Assembly: GCA_025464695.1 (NCBI GenBank) | Contig: JAODNQ010000152.1 | Location: forward strand, 4,386 to 68,385 | DNA length: 64,000 nucleotides | Direction: 5' to 3' | Origin: Frankiales bacterium | Lineage (GTDB): Bacteria; Actinomycetota; Actinomycetes; Mycobacteriales; SCTD01 | In this document: positions 50,316 through 58,677 of the stretch, piece by piece | Numbering within the stretch: position 1 is the first letter of the stretch | Layout: each line of letters starts with the position of its first letter | Notes under the pieces: model-generated | What the model was told of the DNA's origin: nothing | Database searches by the model: none | The model's input: only the letters and a program-made list of their open reading frames with translations | Translations under genes and position numbers: made by a program

Positions 50316-50405
50316 CTAGCGGGGAGCGGCCGGAGCCGGGCCGCCGCAGCCGTCGCACACCTCGCGGGTCTGGTCCTTGCCGCACTGGCGGCAGAAGACG
50401 CCCAT
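50316..50405 (-). CDS. 29-aa zinc-ribbon micropeptide coupled to the NlpC/P60 gene
   Basis: ATG at 50405 overlaps the TGA of the NlpC/P60 gene by one base (TGATG), and TAG lies at 50316. The peptide begins MGVFCRQCGKDQTREVCDGC and ends GGPAPAAPR. It has two CxxCG-like knuckles (C5-x2-C8 and C17-x2-C20), enough for one zinc ion in a rubredoxin/zinc-ribbon fold. Stop-start overlap in the style of its neighbours, and the clean four-Cys pattern, favour translation. Similar zinc ribbons occur at the ends of larger membrane proteins; as a free peptide it is unusual. Function unknown. Confidence 0.6.
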   Translation of the reverse strand: MGVFCRQCGKDQTREVCDGCGGPAPAAPR

Positions 50406-51241
50406 CAGCTGAACCTGCCGACGTGGTACTGCGAGGTCCACATCTCCTGCTCGCGCACGACGTCACCGCTCTTGGTGGCTGCCCACATGGTGTTGCCGCC
50501 GGCGTAGACGCCGACGTGGAAGATGCCCTCGTCGCCGTAGGTGAAGATCAGGTCGCCCGGCTGCTTGTCGTCGTGCCCGACCTTGCTGCTCGCCGAGTAC
50601 TGGTCGCTGGCCGTGCGGGGCAGCTGCGTGCCCTGCTGCCCGAACAGGTACTGCGTGAAGCCGCTGCAGTCGAAGCTGTCGGGGCCGGTCGCCCCCCACG
50701 CGTAGGGCTTGCCCGCGTGGTCCGGTGCCTCCCCGAGCGCCCCGCGGCCGGCCGAGGACGAGTCCGGTGCGCTCGACGAGGCCCCGCCTGCGCGCAGCGT
50801 CGACGTGCCCCTCCGGAGCGACCTGCTCGCCCGGGTCCCCGCGGCGGCGCGGTCCTGCTCCGCCCGGGCCGTCTGCGCGTCGTCCTCGGCCTGAGCGACC
50901 ACCTGACGCTGCTCCTCGCGTGCAGCAGCCCGCGCTGCCCGTGCCCTCGCTGCCCGCGCGGCACCGAGCGCGGCCACCCGCTGCGCCGCGGCCGTGCGCG
51001 CTGCTGCCGCGTCGTGGACCTGTCGGCGGTGGAGGGCGCTGCCCGCTGCACGCGACCGGCTCGCCCGCCCGAGAGCGGTGTCGCTGCGGGTCATCGACGC
51101 CGAGTCCGCGAGGCTGACGGTCGTCGACGGCGACGTGACGTGGCGCTCCTCGCCCTGAGCGTGCTGCTGGACGACCAGGGCGGCGGCCGTGACCGTGGTG
51201 ATGCTGAGGGCCGCTGCGACGGCTGTGTGTCTGTCGAACAT
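50405..51241 (-). CDS. NlpC/P60-family peptidoglycan hydrolase
   Basis: 278 residues. The N-terminus (AVAAALSITTVTAAALVV) is a signal or signal-anchor. Residues 50-150 are an Ala/Arg/Glu-rich helix (AARTAAAQRVAALGAARAAR and more), likely coiled coil. The C-terminal NlpC/P60 domain has KPYAWGATGPDSFDCSGFTQ with the catalytic Cys, and the His in GIFHVGVYAGGNTMWAATKS; DLIFTYGD precedes. It would cut D-Glu-meso-DAP bonds in cell-wall peptides. The 5' leader can form mutually exclusive structures that may mask the ribosome site. Confidence 0.88.
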   Translation of the reverse strand: MFDRHTAVAAALSITTVTAAALVVQQHAQGEERHVTSPSTTVSLADSASMTRSDTALGRASRSRAAGSALHRRQVHDAAAARTAAAQRVAALGAARAARARAARAAAREEQRQVVAQAEDDAQTARAEQDRAAAGTRASRSLRRGTSTLRAGGASSSAPDSSSAGRGALGEAPDHAGKPYAWGATGPDSFDCSGFTQYLFGQQGTQLPRTASDQYSASSKVGHDDKQPGDLIFTYGDEGIFHVGVYAGGNTMWAATKSGDVVREQEMWTSQYHVGRFS

Positions 51242-51252
51242 CAGGAGTGCTC

Positions 51253-51408
51253 CCGGTTCGTACGCCTGCAGGCGAACCGGTCGGGATCTCCGTCCGGCTG
51301 GCCCTGTTCGGCGGTCCTGGTCGAGCTCGGACCCCGCTCCCACCCCGGCATCAGGTGCAGCGCCCTGGGACTTCACGGTCGGAGGATGGGATTCGACGTC
51401 CCGACCGG
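51253..51408 (-). promoter_or_regulatory. structured 5' leader with competing stems, riboswitch-like
   Basis: On the minus-strand transcript, CCGGTCGGGA (51399-51408) pairs perfectly with TCCCGACCGG (51277-51286), enclosing about 110 bases. That enclosed part has an 8-bp stem (TCCCATCC with GGGTGGGA), a CAGG...CCTG hairpin and a GTCC...GGAC hairpin. The 3' CCGG of the outer stem also belongs to a second hairpin, CCGGTTCG with CGAACCGG (51253-51280), directly beside the GGGAG ribosome site. The two cannot form together. NlpC/P60 genes of actinomycetes are often under ydaO-type c-di-AMP riboswitches, but the ydaO core words are not clearly present. Confidence 0.45.
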
Positions 51409-51517
51409 GCGCGTGCTGTGCCCGACTCGTACGGCAGACAGTGGTTCGACGATACACACGGACCGGACATCCGCAGGCTCGAGCAGCCGCTCCCGACGCC
51501 CCTGCGGCCTGCGGGGA

Positions 51518-53129
51518 CTACGGGTCGACGTCGTCCCAGGTGAAGGCGAGCGCGGCGATGACGTCGTCCGGACCCTCGTGCGCGAGCCGGGACAGCAGGC
51601 GGTCGAGCCACTCCCCCGTCGGCGTCCCGGCCTCGTGCCCCGCCGCCTCGACCAGGCGCTGCAGCCCGTCGTCGATGCTCTCGTGGCGTCGCTCGACCAG
51701 GCCGTCCGTGAACACCAGCAACCGCGAGCCGGCGGTCATCGGGACGGTGACCACCGGGTACTCGTCGTCCCCGATGCCGAGCGGCAGGCCGGGCGGCAGC
51801 GGGACGAAGCGGGTCCCCTCCCGTGCCGCGAGCAGCGGAGGCGGGTGGCCGGCGTTCGCGAGCACCAGGCAGCGGGTCGACAGTCGGCCAGCCCCACGAC
51901 CACGGTCGCGAAGTGGCCGTCCGCCGACAGGTCGATCTGTCGTGCGCACCGAGCCAGCACGACGTCGGGAGCATGACCTTCGAGGAGGTAGGCGCGCATC
52001 GTGAAGTGGAGCCTGGCCATGACGGCTGCTGCGCCGATGCCTCGGCCGGACACGTCACCCACCGCGAAGGCGAACCGGTCCTCGTCGACCTTGACCAGGC
52101 TGTACCAGTCGCCCCCGACGTCGACGCCGTCCGCTCCCGCGACGTACCGGCAGGCGACGTCCAGTCCCGGGAGGTCCACGTCGTGGGTGGGCAGCAGCGC
52201 GTGCTGCAGGGCCGTGGCGATGGAGCGCTGCTCGGCGTACAGCCCGTCGAGCCGCTCGTACAGCCCCCCGATCGTGGTCGCGGCGAGCTCCGCGGCCCGG
52301 TGACGGCGGACGAGGCCGGCGGCCACCAGGGCGGCCGCGATCGTGAGCACCGCGCCGCCGGTGAGGCTGATCCAGGGCAGCTGCCCGCCCAGGCCACCGC
52401 CGAGGTCCTGGCTGGCCGTCGTCACGAGCAGGATGCTCGAGTCGCCGAAGGGGACTGCGGGGTGGCGGTGTCGCCGCGCAAGGGCAGCCGTGACAGCGGC
52501 AGGTCCGTGGTGGCGAGGGCGTCCAGCCGCGCGGACGTCCCCAGGTAGGACGCGAAGTGCAGGTCGGCGAAGGCGCTGTCGCTCTCGACCGGCACCTGCC
52601 GGTCCGCAGGGACGGCCCGTTCCACGTAGACGACGAACCGACCGTCCCGGGGGTCCCCGTCGGCGTACGCGATGCGGGGAGCCGGTTCCGTGTCGACACG
52701 CGCGACCAGGAAGGTCTCGCTGCGCGCCGCGCGCTGCACGAGGGCCGCGACCGCCGGAGGTGCGTACGCCGGGGCCACCCCGACGGCCGCGACCTGCACC
52801 GCACCGCCGGCCGCGACGCGCCACAGCGAGGCGGCGACGAACGGCGCCCCGTCCCCCGTGTAGTCGGCGATGAAGGACCGGAACGCGGTCGGGCTCCCGT
52901 CCGTCGCGCCGGCGATCGTGACGGCGCTGTCGAGGGGACTGCTCAGCTGCACCACGGTCGCGCCGATGACGGCGGCGGCCTGCCGGGTCTGCGTCACGAG
53001 CAGCCGGTGCTCGGAGTGGTCGTGGACCTGAGCGGTGAGCACGGTCGCCACAGCCGTGAGCACAGCGCCGACGGCGACCACGGCGGCGGCCGTGCGCAGC
53101 CCGGCCGGCGTGCCGCCCGCACGCGCCAC
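51518..53129 (-). pseudogene. SpoIIE/PP2C-type serine phosphatase with sensor domain, two frameshifts
   Basis: The coding sequence runs through three frames. Frame 1 (53129 to about 52453) gives a membrane segment (AAAVVAVGAVLTAVATVLTA) and an extracytoplasmic sensor region. Frame 2 (about 52455 to 51885) gives the second membrane segment (LTGGAVLTIAAALVAAGLV) and the start of a SpoIIE domain (YVAGADGVDVGGDWYSLVKV, FAVGDVSGRGIGAAAVMARL). Frame 3 (to 51518) gives LVLANAGHPPPLLAAREGTR and LLVFTDGLVERRHES. One added base near 52454 (CAGTCC to CAGGTCC) and one near 51884 (GACTG to GACCTG) would restore one continuous reading frame. All catalytic Asp/Gly blocks are intact, so either a recent pseudogene or sequence errors. 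Confidence 0.8.
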
Positions 53130-53310
53130 AGGTCACGCCCCCGCCCCCGGTGCGGCCGTCCATCACGTCGATCCCGACCCCGACGGCAACCTGTCGAAGG
53201 TGCGCGGTGCCGTCGACGGCTGCGTGCCGACGGACGCTGTTCGCCTGCAGGCTCCGCTGACGCAACCTGGCTCCGCTGAGATCGGCCCTCCCGATCCTGA
53301 GGAGATCCTC

Positions 53311-54408
53311 GTGCGCGTCCGCGCCCTGCTCGCCGTCCCGCTCGCCACCGCCGCTCTCGCCGCCGCGGTCGTCCCCGCCCTGTCGACCGGCGCGTCCGCG
53401 AAGCAGGCCACGGCGTCGCCGCTGGTCTTCGGTCACCGCGGCGCCTCCGGCTACCGCCCCGAGCACACGCTCGCCTCCTACGACCTCGCCGTGCGGATGG
53501 GCGCCGACGTCATCGAGCCCGACCTCGTGTCGACGAAGGACCACGTGCTGGTGGCCCGGCACGAGAACGAGATCGGCGGCACGACGGACGTCGCGACCGT
53601 GTTCCCCTCCCGCTCCGCCACCAAGACCGTGGACGGCACTGTCATCAGGGGCGGGTACTTCACCGAGGACTTCACCCTGGCCGAGCTCAAGACGCTGCGG
53701 GCGAAGGAGCGCCTGCCGCTCGTCCGGCAGGAGAACACCGTCTTCGACGGCCGCTACCAGGTCCCCACCCTGCGCGAGGTGCTCGACTACGCGAAGGCGG
53801 CCAGCAAGCAGTACGGCCGCACGATCGGCGTCGCGCCGGAGACGAAGCACCCGACGTACTTCGACAGCATCGGCCTCAGCCTCGAGGAGCCCCTGCTGGA
53901 CGAGCTGCGCCAGGCCGGCCTCGACAAGACCACGAGCCGGGTCTACGTGCAGTCCTTCGAGGAGCGGAACCTGCGGGAGCTGCACGACGCCGGCGTGAAG
54001 GTGCCGCTGGTGCAGCTGACCAGCACCACGGGCCGCCCGTACGACCACGTCGCCGCGAACGACCCCGAGACGTACGCGCAGATGCAGACGCCCGCGGGCC
54101 TGCGCGAGGTCGCCACGTACGCCGACGTCCTGGGCCCGGACAAGGCGCAGGTCTTCCCGCGGGCGAGCGACGGGACGACGTCGTCGCCGTCCCGGGTCGT
54201 GAGCGACGCACACGCTGCCGGCCTGCAGGTCGTGCCCTACACGGTGCGCGCCGAGAACCAGTTCCTGCCCGCGCAGTACCGGCGCGGCACCGACCCGAAC
54301 GCCTTCGGCGACGTGCTGTCGGAGTTCCGCGACCTGTACGGCACCGGGATCGACGGCCTGTTCTCCGACCAGCCCGACCTCGCCCGCCAGGCGCGCGACG
54401 GCAGCTGA
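53311..54408 (+). CDS. glpQ: secreted glycerophosphodiester phosphodiesterase
   Basis: 365 residues. A signal peptide (VRVRALLAVPLATAALAAAV...) ends near GASAKQ. The GDPD barrel has LVFGHRGASGYRPEHTLASY with HR and E, GADVIEPDLVSTKDHVLVAR with E-x-D and RHE, TIGVAPETKHPTYF with the metal Glu and Lys, and VYVQSFEERNLREL. It releases glycerol-3-phosphate from deacylated phospholipids outside the cell. The GTG start has GAGGAGATCC upstream. Next to alkaline phosphatase, it suits a phosphate-starvation role. Confidence 0.9.
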   Translation: MRVRALLAVPLATAALAAAVVPALSTGASAKQATASPLVFGHRGASGYRPEHTLASYDLAVRMGADVIEPDLVSTKDHVLVARHENEIGGTTDVATVFPSRSATKTVDGTVIRGGYFTEDFTLAELKTLRAKERLPLVRQENTVFDGRYQVPTLREVLDYAKAASKQYGRTIGVAPETKHPTYFDSIGLSLEEPLLDELRQAGLDKTTSRVYVQSFEERNLRELHDAGVKVPLVQLTSTTGRPYDHVAANDPETYAQMQTPAGLREVATYADVLGPDKAQVFPRASDGTTSSPSRVVSDAHAAGLQVVPYTVRAENQFLPAQYRRGTDPNAFGDVLSEFRDLYGTGIDGLFSDQPDLARQARDGS

Positions 54409-54414
54409 CTCCGA

Positions 54415-54485
54415 CCTCCGGCCGTCGCCGGCAGGTGGTGGGCCAGCGTTGGCCGGCCGTTCACCTGCCCGACGACGGCCGGAGG
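54415..54485. promoter_or_regulatory. PHO-box-like direct repeats inside a 13-bp-arm dyad
   Basis: GTTGGCCGGCC (54448-54458) and GTTCACCTGCC (54459-54469) are two adjoining 11-base units; the second has the exact GTTCACC core of the PhoP box. They are enclosed by a perfect 13-bp inverted repeat, CCTCCGGCCGTCG (54415-54427) and CGACGGCCGGAGG (54473-54485). The repeat units would bind PhoP; the outer dyad may serve as terminator for the GDPD gene. Binding is inferred from pattern and the adjacent phosphatase. Confidence 0.45.
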
Positions 54486-54545
54486 GGCCTGCTCCCTACC
54501 GTCCGCCGGAGCCCGGGGGCACCCCGGGACGACCCGGAGGACGCT

Positions 54546-56393
54546 GTGAACCGCACTCCCCTGCGCGCGACGGTGATGACCGTCGCCTGCACCGCCCTCG
54601 TCGGCGCCGTCGCGCCCGCCGCACTGGCGCAGTCCGCGCCCGCCAGCCCCGTCACGAACGTGATCTACCTGCTGGGTGACGGCATGGGTGTGACCCACAT
54701 CAACGCCGCCCGCCAGCGCTACGCCGGCGCGGCCGGCCGCCTCGAGATGGAGAAGGCGGACGCGACGGGCAAGGTCTCGACCTACGCCGTCGAGGAGGGC
54801 ACGAGCACTCCGGCCCTCGTCACGGACTCCGCCTCCGCCGCCACCGCGTGGTCCTCCGGCGTGAAGACCTACAACGCCGCCCTCGGCGTCGACGCCCACG
54901 CGAAGCGCGTCGAGACCCTCATGGAGCAGGCCAAGAAGGCCGGCATGCGCACCGGCGACGTCTCCACCGCGGAGATCACCGACGCGACCCCGGCCGCCAT
55001 GGTCAGCCACGTCCTGCTCCGCGGCTGCCAGGGCCCCGTGTACTCCGACGCCGCCTGCCTCGGCACCACCGCCGACGGCAAGCCCCGCCCGGTGCCCGCC
55101 GACCCGACGCTGATCACTCCGGTGGCCGAGCAGATCGCCCGCAACGGCACCGCGGACGTGATCCTCGGCGGCGGGCTCGCCCGCTTCGAGCCCGACGACG
55201 CCAAGGCCCTCACCGACCAGGGCTACACCGTCCTCGGCGGCTACGGGGACCCGGCCCTCGCACCCGGGCAGCAGACCGCGCAGACGCAGCGCGTCGCGAC
55301 CCGCACCGACCTCCAGGGCGTCAGCTCGGACAAGGTCATCGGACTGTTCAACCGGGGCAACATGACCGTGGAGACGACGAAGGCCGCCACCAGCACCGCG
55401 GTGGCGCAGGAGCCCTCGCTCGCCGAGATGACCACCAAGGCGATCAGCCTGCTCGACGGCAAGACCCCGAAGGGCTTCCTGCTGCAGGTCGAGGGGGCCC
55501 TCATCGACAAGCGCTCCCACGCCAACGACGCCGCGCAGACGCTCGGCGAGATGAAGGCGTTCGACGACGCCGTCAAGGCCGCCACGGCCTTCGCGAAGAA
55601 GGACGGCCACACGCTCGTCCTCACGACGGCCGACCACGAGTGCGCCGGCTTCAACATCGTCGAGAAGGGCACGTTCACGAACGCCGAGGCCAAGAACTTC
55701 CCGGGCACCGGCAACACCGACGCCGGCAATCCCGCCAACAACAGCGCCACCGTCCGCAGCGGCAGCCAGACCAAGGACGCGGCACGCAGCACAGGCGCGA
55801 ACAACGCTCCCGGCGCGGCCGTCGGGAACTTCGCCCCGGCCTACTTCCGCACCGCCGACGACCCCGCGGACCTCCCCGACGGCGACCCGCGGGACAGCCT
55901 CTGGCTGACCTACCTCTCGGGCAACCACACCGGCGCGGACGTCAACGTGTTCGCGACCGGACCGGGCGCGCAGCGGTTCGCCGGCTCGCAGGACAACACC
56001 GACCTCTACCGCAAGATGTTCGACAGCCTGGCGTCGCTGGGCGACGTCCGGCCGTCCGCCTCGGCCTCGCCGACGCCGACCCAGGCTCCTGCGAAGAAGC
56101 CGCTCACCTTCCGCACGATCGTCCAGGGCCGCGGGAACGGCAGGGTGCTCGTCGCCCTGAACGACGTCGCCTCCGCGCAGCCGGGCGCGCGCGTCGACCT
56201 GTACTACGTGGACCGCGGCGTGCAGAGGTTCGCCCGCCGCCTCACGCTGACCGCCGCCGGTCGCACCACGACGACCCCCGCGACGTTCACGTTCCCCAGA
56301 GGCACTTCCCCGACCTTCGTCGTGCGCGTCCACCCGGTCGACGGCGTCAGCGCCGTCACCACCAGCTCGCCGTTCACCGGCTACGCCGGCTAG
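54546..56393 (+). CDS. phoA: secreted alkaline phosphatase, PhoA superfamily, with C-terminal extension
   Basis: 615 residues. A signal peptide ends near residue 28 (ALA-QSAP). The active-site blocks are VIYLLGDGMGVTHINAARQR, PALVTDSASAATAWSSGVKT with nucleophile Ser95, LLQVEGALIDKRSHANDAAQ, and LVLTTADHECAGF for metal ligands. At LLQVEGALIDKRSHA the usual Gly of E-G-x-x-D is kept. After residue 510 a Pro/Ala/Ser linker leads to a beta-rich C-terminal domain (LTFRTIVQGRGNGRVLVALN...). It frees phosphate from monoesters outside the cell. GTG start with GGAGGACGCT upstream. Confidence 0.92.
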   Translation: MNRTPLRATVMTVACTALVGAVAPAALAQSAPASPVTNVIYLLGDGMGVTHINAARQRYAGAAGRLEMEKADATGKVSTYAVEEGTSTPALVTDSASAATAWSSGVKTYNAALGVDAHAKRVETLMEQAKKAGMRTGDVSTAEITDATPAAMVSHVLLRGCQGPVYSDAACLGTTADGKPRPVPADPTLITPVAEQIARNGTADVILGGGLARFEPDDAKALTDQGYTVLGGYGDPALAPGQQTAQTQRVATRTDLQGVSSDKVIGLFNRGNMTVETTKAATSTAVAQEPSLAEMTTKAISLLDGKTPKGFLLQVEGALIDKRSHANDAAQTLGEMKAFDDAVKAATAFAKKDGHTLVLTTADHECAGFNIVEKGTFTNAEAKNFPGTGNTDAGNPANNSATVRSGSQTKDAARSTGANNAPGAAVGNFAPAYFRTADDPADLPDGDPRDSLWLTYLSGNHTGADVNVFATGPGAQRFAGSQDNTDLYRKMFDSLASLGDVRPSASASPTPTQAPAKKPLTFRTIVQGRGNGRVLVALNDVASAQPGARVDLYYVDRGVQRFARRLTLTAAGRTTTTPATFTFPRGTSPTFVVRVHPVDGVSAVTTSSPFTGYAG

Positions 56394-56406
56394 CCCCGCC
56401 GCGCAA

Positions 56407-56440
56407 GACGAGCCGCCCGAGGACCCTCGGGCGGCTCGTC
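56407..56440 (+). terminator. 15-bp hairpin terminator after phoA
   Basis: GACGAGCCGCCCGAG and CTCGGGCGGCTCGTC are perfect complements around the loop GACC, starting 14 bases after the phoA stop. This is the strongest hairpin I see in the window; it lacks a long U-tract. Confidence 0.85.
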
Positions 56441-56476
56441 CCGTCCCGACCCGCCCCTCCCCCGGAAGGCCTCTCC

Positions 56477-56953
56477 GTGCGCGCCGCCGCGCTGCTCCTG
56501 CTCCTGCTCCTGCCCCTGACCGCCTGCTCCGAGGACGCTGCTCAAGTCGCCGTCAGCGCGTCACCACTGGCCGCACCCACGACGACGCCGGGCCCCGGTC
56601 CCGCTGCCGCGCCGACCGTGCTGGCGACCCCCGTCCCCCGCGGCACCGTGTCCCGACGGCCCGGCCCCTTCGACGACCGCTTCGGGCTGACCGGCACGCG
56701 GCTCGGGCCGGACGGCGTCCACACGCGGGTCGACGTCACCAGCGACGTGAGCGACCTGCTCGCCCTCGAGGTCGTCGCCGACTTCTACGACGCCAGCGGT
56801 CGGCTGCTCGGGAGCGGCCGCGCCGAGCACAGCGACGAGCAGATGACCGGCACGCCGGGGCAGCCGGTCGACCTGGTCGTGCCGGCCGCGCCGGCCTGGT
56901 CAGGGCGCACCGCCAGCGCTGTCCTGTCGGTGCCCGTCCTGGTCAACGAGTAG
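56477..56953 (+). CDS. putative lipoprotein, 158 aa
   Basis: Begins with GTG (VRAAALLLLLLLPLTACSED), a short signal with lipobox LTAC, Cys about residue 17. A Pro/Thr/Ala linker (residues 25-50) leads to a beta-rich domain with GLTGTRLGPDGVHTRVDVTS and LEVVADFYDASGRLLGSGRA. The latter pattern (strand, then FYDxxGxxLgsg) resembles FxLYD-type domains that bind cell-surface ligands. It follows the phoA terminator after 36 bases, so it may be transcribed separately. Function unknown. Confidence 0.65.
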   Translation: MRAAALLLLLLLPLTACSEDAAQVAVSASPLAAPTTTPGPGPAAAPTVLATPVPRGTVSRRPGPFDDRFGLTGTRLGPDGVHTRVDVTSDVSDLLALEVVADFYDASGRLLGSGRAEHSDEQMTGTPGQPVDLVVPAAPAWSGRTASAVLSVPVLVNE

Positions 56954-57007
56954 CCCGCCTGCCGCCCGCGCTCCCACCCGCGGTGAGGACCGCCTACCGT
57001 CGCTGGC

Positions 57008-57820
57008 GTGAGACCGGTGGACCTGGACGCGGTCGGGGACCTCGTCCGGCAGGTGGCCGCGGAGGTGCACCTCCCGCTGTTCCGCCAGGGCGTGGCCGGT
57101 GAGGAGAAGTCCCCCGGCGAGCTGGTCAGCCAGGTCGACCGCGAGGCGGAGCGCCTCCTGGTCGCCGGGCTCCAGGCCATCACGCCGGGGCTGCCCGTCG
57201 TCGGCGAGGAGGCGGCCTCCGAGGACCCCCGGCTCCTGAAGGCGCTGCAGGGCGGACGTCCCGTGTGGCTCGTCGACCCGCTCGACGGCACGGCGCAGTT
57301 CCTCGCCGGCTCGCCGGACCACGCCGTCATGCTCGCGCTGGTCCAGGCCGGGCAGACCGTCTTCGCGCTCGTGCACCAGCCCCAGCACGGGCGCACCTAC
57401 ACGGCCGAGCGCGGCTGCGGTGCGTGGCGCGACGGCGTCCGCCTCCGGCGCGAGGCCGCCGACCCGCGCGGACTGGCGCAGCTGCGCGGCGGCGTCCTGC
57501 GGCGGTTCCTCGACCCGGCGGCGAGGCGGGCCGTCGAGGACAACGCGCACCGCTTCGGGGACCTCACGCCCGGGAGCACCTGCGCGGGGATCGAGTACCC
57601 CCGGCTCCTCGAGGGGCAGGCGGACTTCCTGCTGTTCTGGCGCACGCTCCCGTGGGACCACGCCCCCGGCGCGCTGCTGCTGTCCGAGGCGGGAGGCGCT
57701 GCGGTGCGTCCGGAGGGCAGCGCGTACCGCCCCGACGACGACAGGAGCGGGCTCCTCGCCGCCGCCGACCCCGCGACCGCCCAGGCCGTGCTGGAGGGCC
57801 TGGGACTGCGGGAGCTCTGA
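57008..57820 (+). CDS. inositol monophosphatase family protein
   Basis: 270 residues. Metal motifs: GEE in LPVVGEEAASEDP, DPLDGT in RPVWLVDPLDGTAQFLAGSP, and WDHAPG in LPWDHAPGALLLSEAGGAAV. The N-terminus has the KSPGELVSQVDREAERLL that normally reads T-D-x-D. It hydrolyses sugar or nucleotide phosphates (inositol-1-phosphate, histidinol-phosphate, PAP). The sub-family cannot be fixed. Start GTG or ATG at 57008; no partner genes nearby. Confidence 0.88.
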   Translation: MRPVDLDAVGDLVRQVAAEVHLPLFRQGVAGEEKSPGELVSQVDREAERLLVAGLQAITPGLPVVGEEAASEDPRLLKALQGGRPVWLVDPLDGTAQFLAGSPDHAVMLALVQAGQTVFALVHQPQHGRTYTAERGCGAWRDGVRLRREAADPRGLAQLRGGVLRRFLDPAARRAVEDNAHRFGDLTPGSTCAGIEYPRLLEGQADFLLFWRTLPWDHAPGALLLSEAGGAAVRPEGSAYRPDDDRSGLLAAADPATAQAVLEGLGLREL

Positions 57821-57874
57821 GCACCGGCGCGCACCGCGGTTGACCGCCGGCGGAGTGCGCCGGATGCTGCTCGC

Positions 57875-58201
57875 ATGAGCCCGCCGCTGTCCGCCCCCGG
57901 GGTGTGGGTCGCGGACCAGCGGGGCGGCGGCCGCGGGGTCCGGGTGTCCTCGCACGTGGAGGCAGGCTTCCTCGTGCTGAGCACGTGGAAGGAGGACACC
58001 GTCGTGGCCACCGTGCGGCTCCTGCCGGACGAGGCCGCCGCGCTCGCCGCGGGGATCGCGGAGGGCCTGGACCGGCTCGCCGAGCACGCCGGCGGCGGCC
58101 TGGCGCAGCGGCTGACCGCCGTCGAGGCGCGGCTGACGGCCCTCGAGGACGGCCGGCGGCCGGTCCCACCCGGGACGACGGCGGAGGCGGCACGCGGCTG
58201 A
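57875..58201 (+). CDS. hypothetical protein, 108 aa, with C-terminal helix
   Basis: Begins MSPPLSAPGVWVADQRGGGR. A short beta segment (GVRVSSHVEAGFLVLSTWKE, DTVVATVRLLPDEAAALAAG) is followed by a helix with heptad-like spacing (LAQRLTAVEARLTALEDGRR). The middle resembles small actinobacterial proteins with a strand-helix WK-x-D-x-V-x-T-x-R-L-x-P-x-E-A core, of unknown function. ATG start. Confidence 0.6.
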   Translation: MSPPLSAPGVWVADQRGGGRGVRVSSHVEAGFLVLSTWKEDTVVATVRLLPDEAAALAAGIAEGLDRLAEHAGGGLAQRLTAVEARLTALEDGRRPVPPGTTAEAARG

Positions 58202-58237
58202 GTCCGCACCGGCTCGACCGTCTGGCAGGCTGCCGCG

Positions 58238-58630
58238 ATGACCTCCGAGCGCTCAGACCTCGCCCGTGTCGGCACCCTGGCCTCGGTCTCCCTCGACTGC
58301 CCGGACCCGTCCCGACTCGCCGCGTTCTACGGCGCGCTGCTGGGGCTCCCCCGGGTGTACGAGGCACCTGACGGCAGCGTCGTCGCGCTGTCCGACGGCG
58401 GGGTCGCGGTGACGATGATGCGCGTCGCGGACCACCAGCCGCCCGCGTGGCCTGCCGGCCAGCAGCAGGTCCACCTCGACGTGTCCGTGTCGGAGCTGGA
58501 GCCGGCTGTCGCCGCAGCGGTCGCGCTCGGCGCCGTCCAGGCCGAGCACCAGGCGCAGCCGGACCTGTGGCGGGTCCTGCTCGACCCCGCGGGTCACCCG
58601 TTCTGCCTGACCACGGTCGGCGCCGACTAG
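58238..58630 (+). CDS. VOC-family protein
   Basis: 130 residues, single VOC module pair. LASVSLDCPDPSRLAAFYGA is the first metal strand-helix unit; VHLDVSVSELEPAVAAAVAL begins the second; WRVLLDPAGHPFCLTTV ends with the usual DPxGHPFCL. It lacks the first His, having SLDCPDP, as in many glyoxalase-like domains of the Glo_EDI_BRP type. Function unknown. Confidence 0.82.
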   Translation: MTSERSDLARVGTLASVSLDCPDPSRLAAFYGALLGLPRVYEAPDGSVVALSDGGVAVTMMRVADHQPPAWPAGQQQVHLDVSVSELEPAVAAAVALGAVQAEHQAQPDLWRVLLDPAGHPFCLTTVGAD

Positions 58631-58677
58631 GGACGTGCTCCCGGCTGCGCCGACGCCGCGGCGCCCCTGCCCGACGT

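Noticed and set aside
51241..51408. Firm assignment of the leader as a ydaO c-di-AMP riboswitch
   Set aside because: The gene context fits, but I could not find the conserved words of that class (for example GUCAGCUAAC). Only a structural, class-neutral call is supported.
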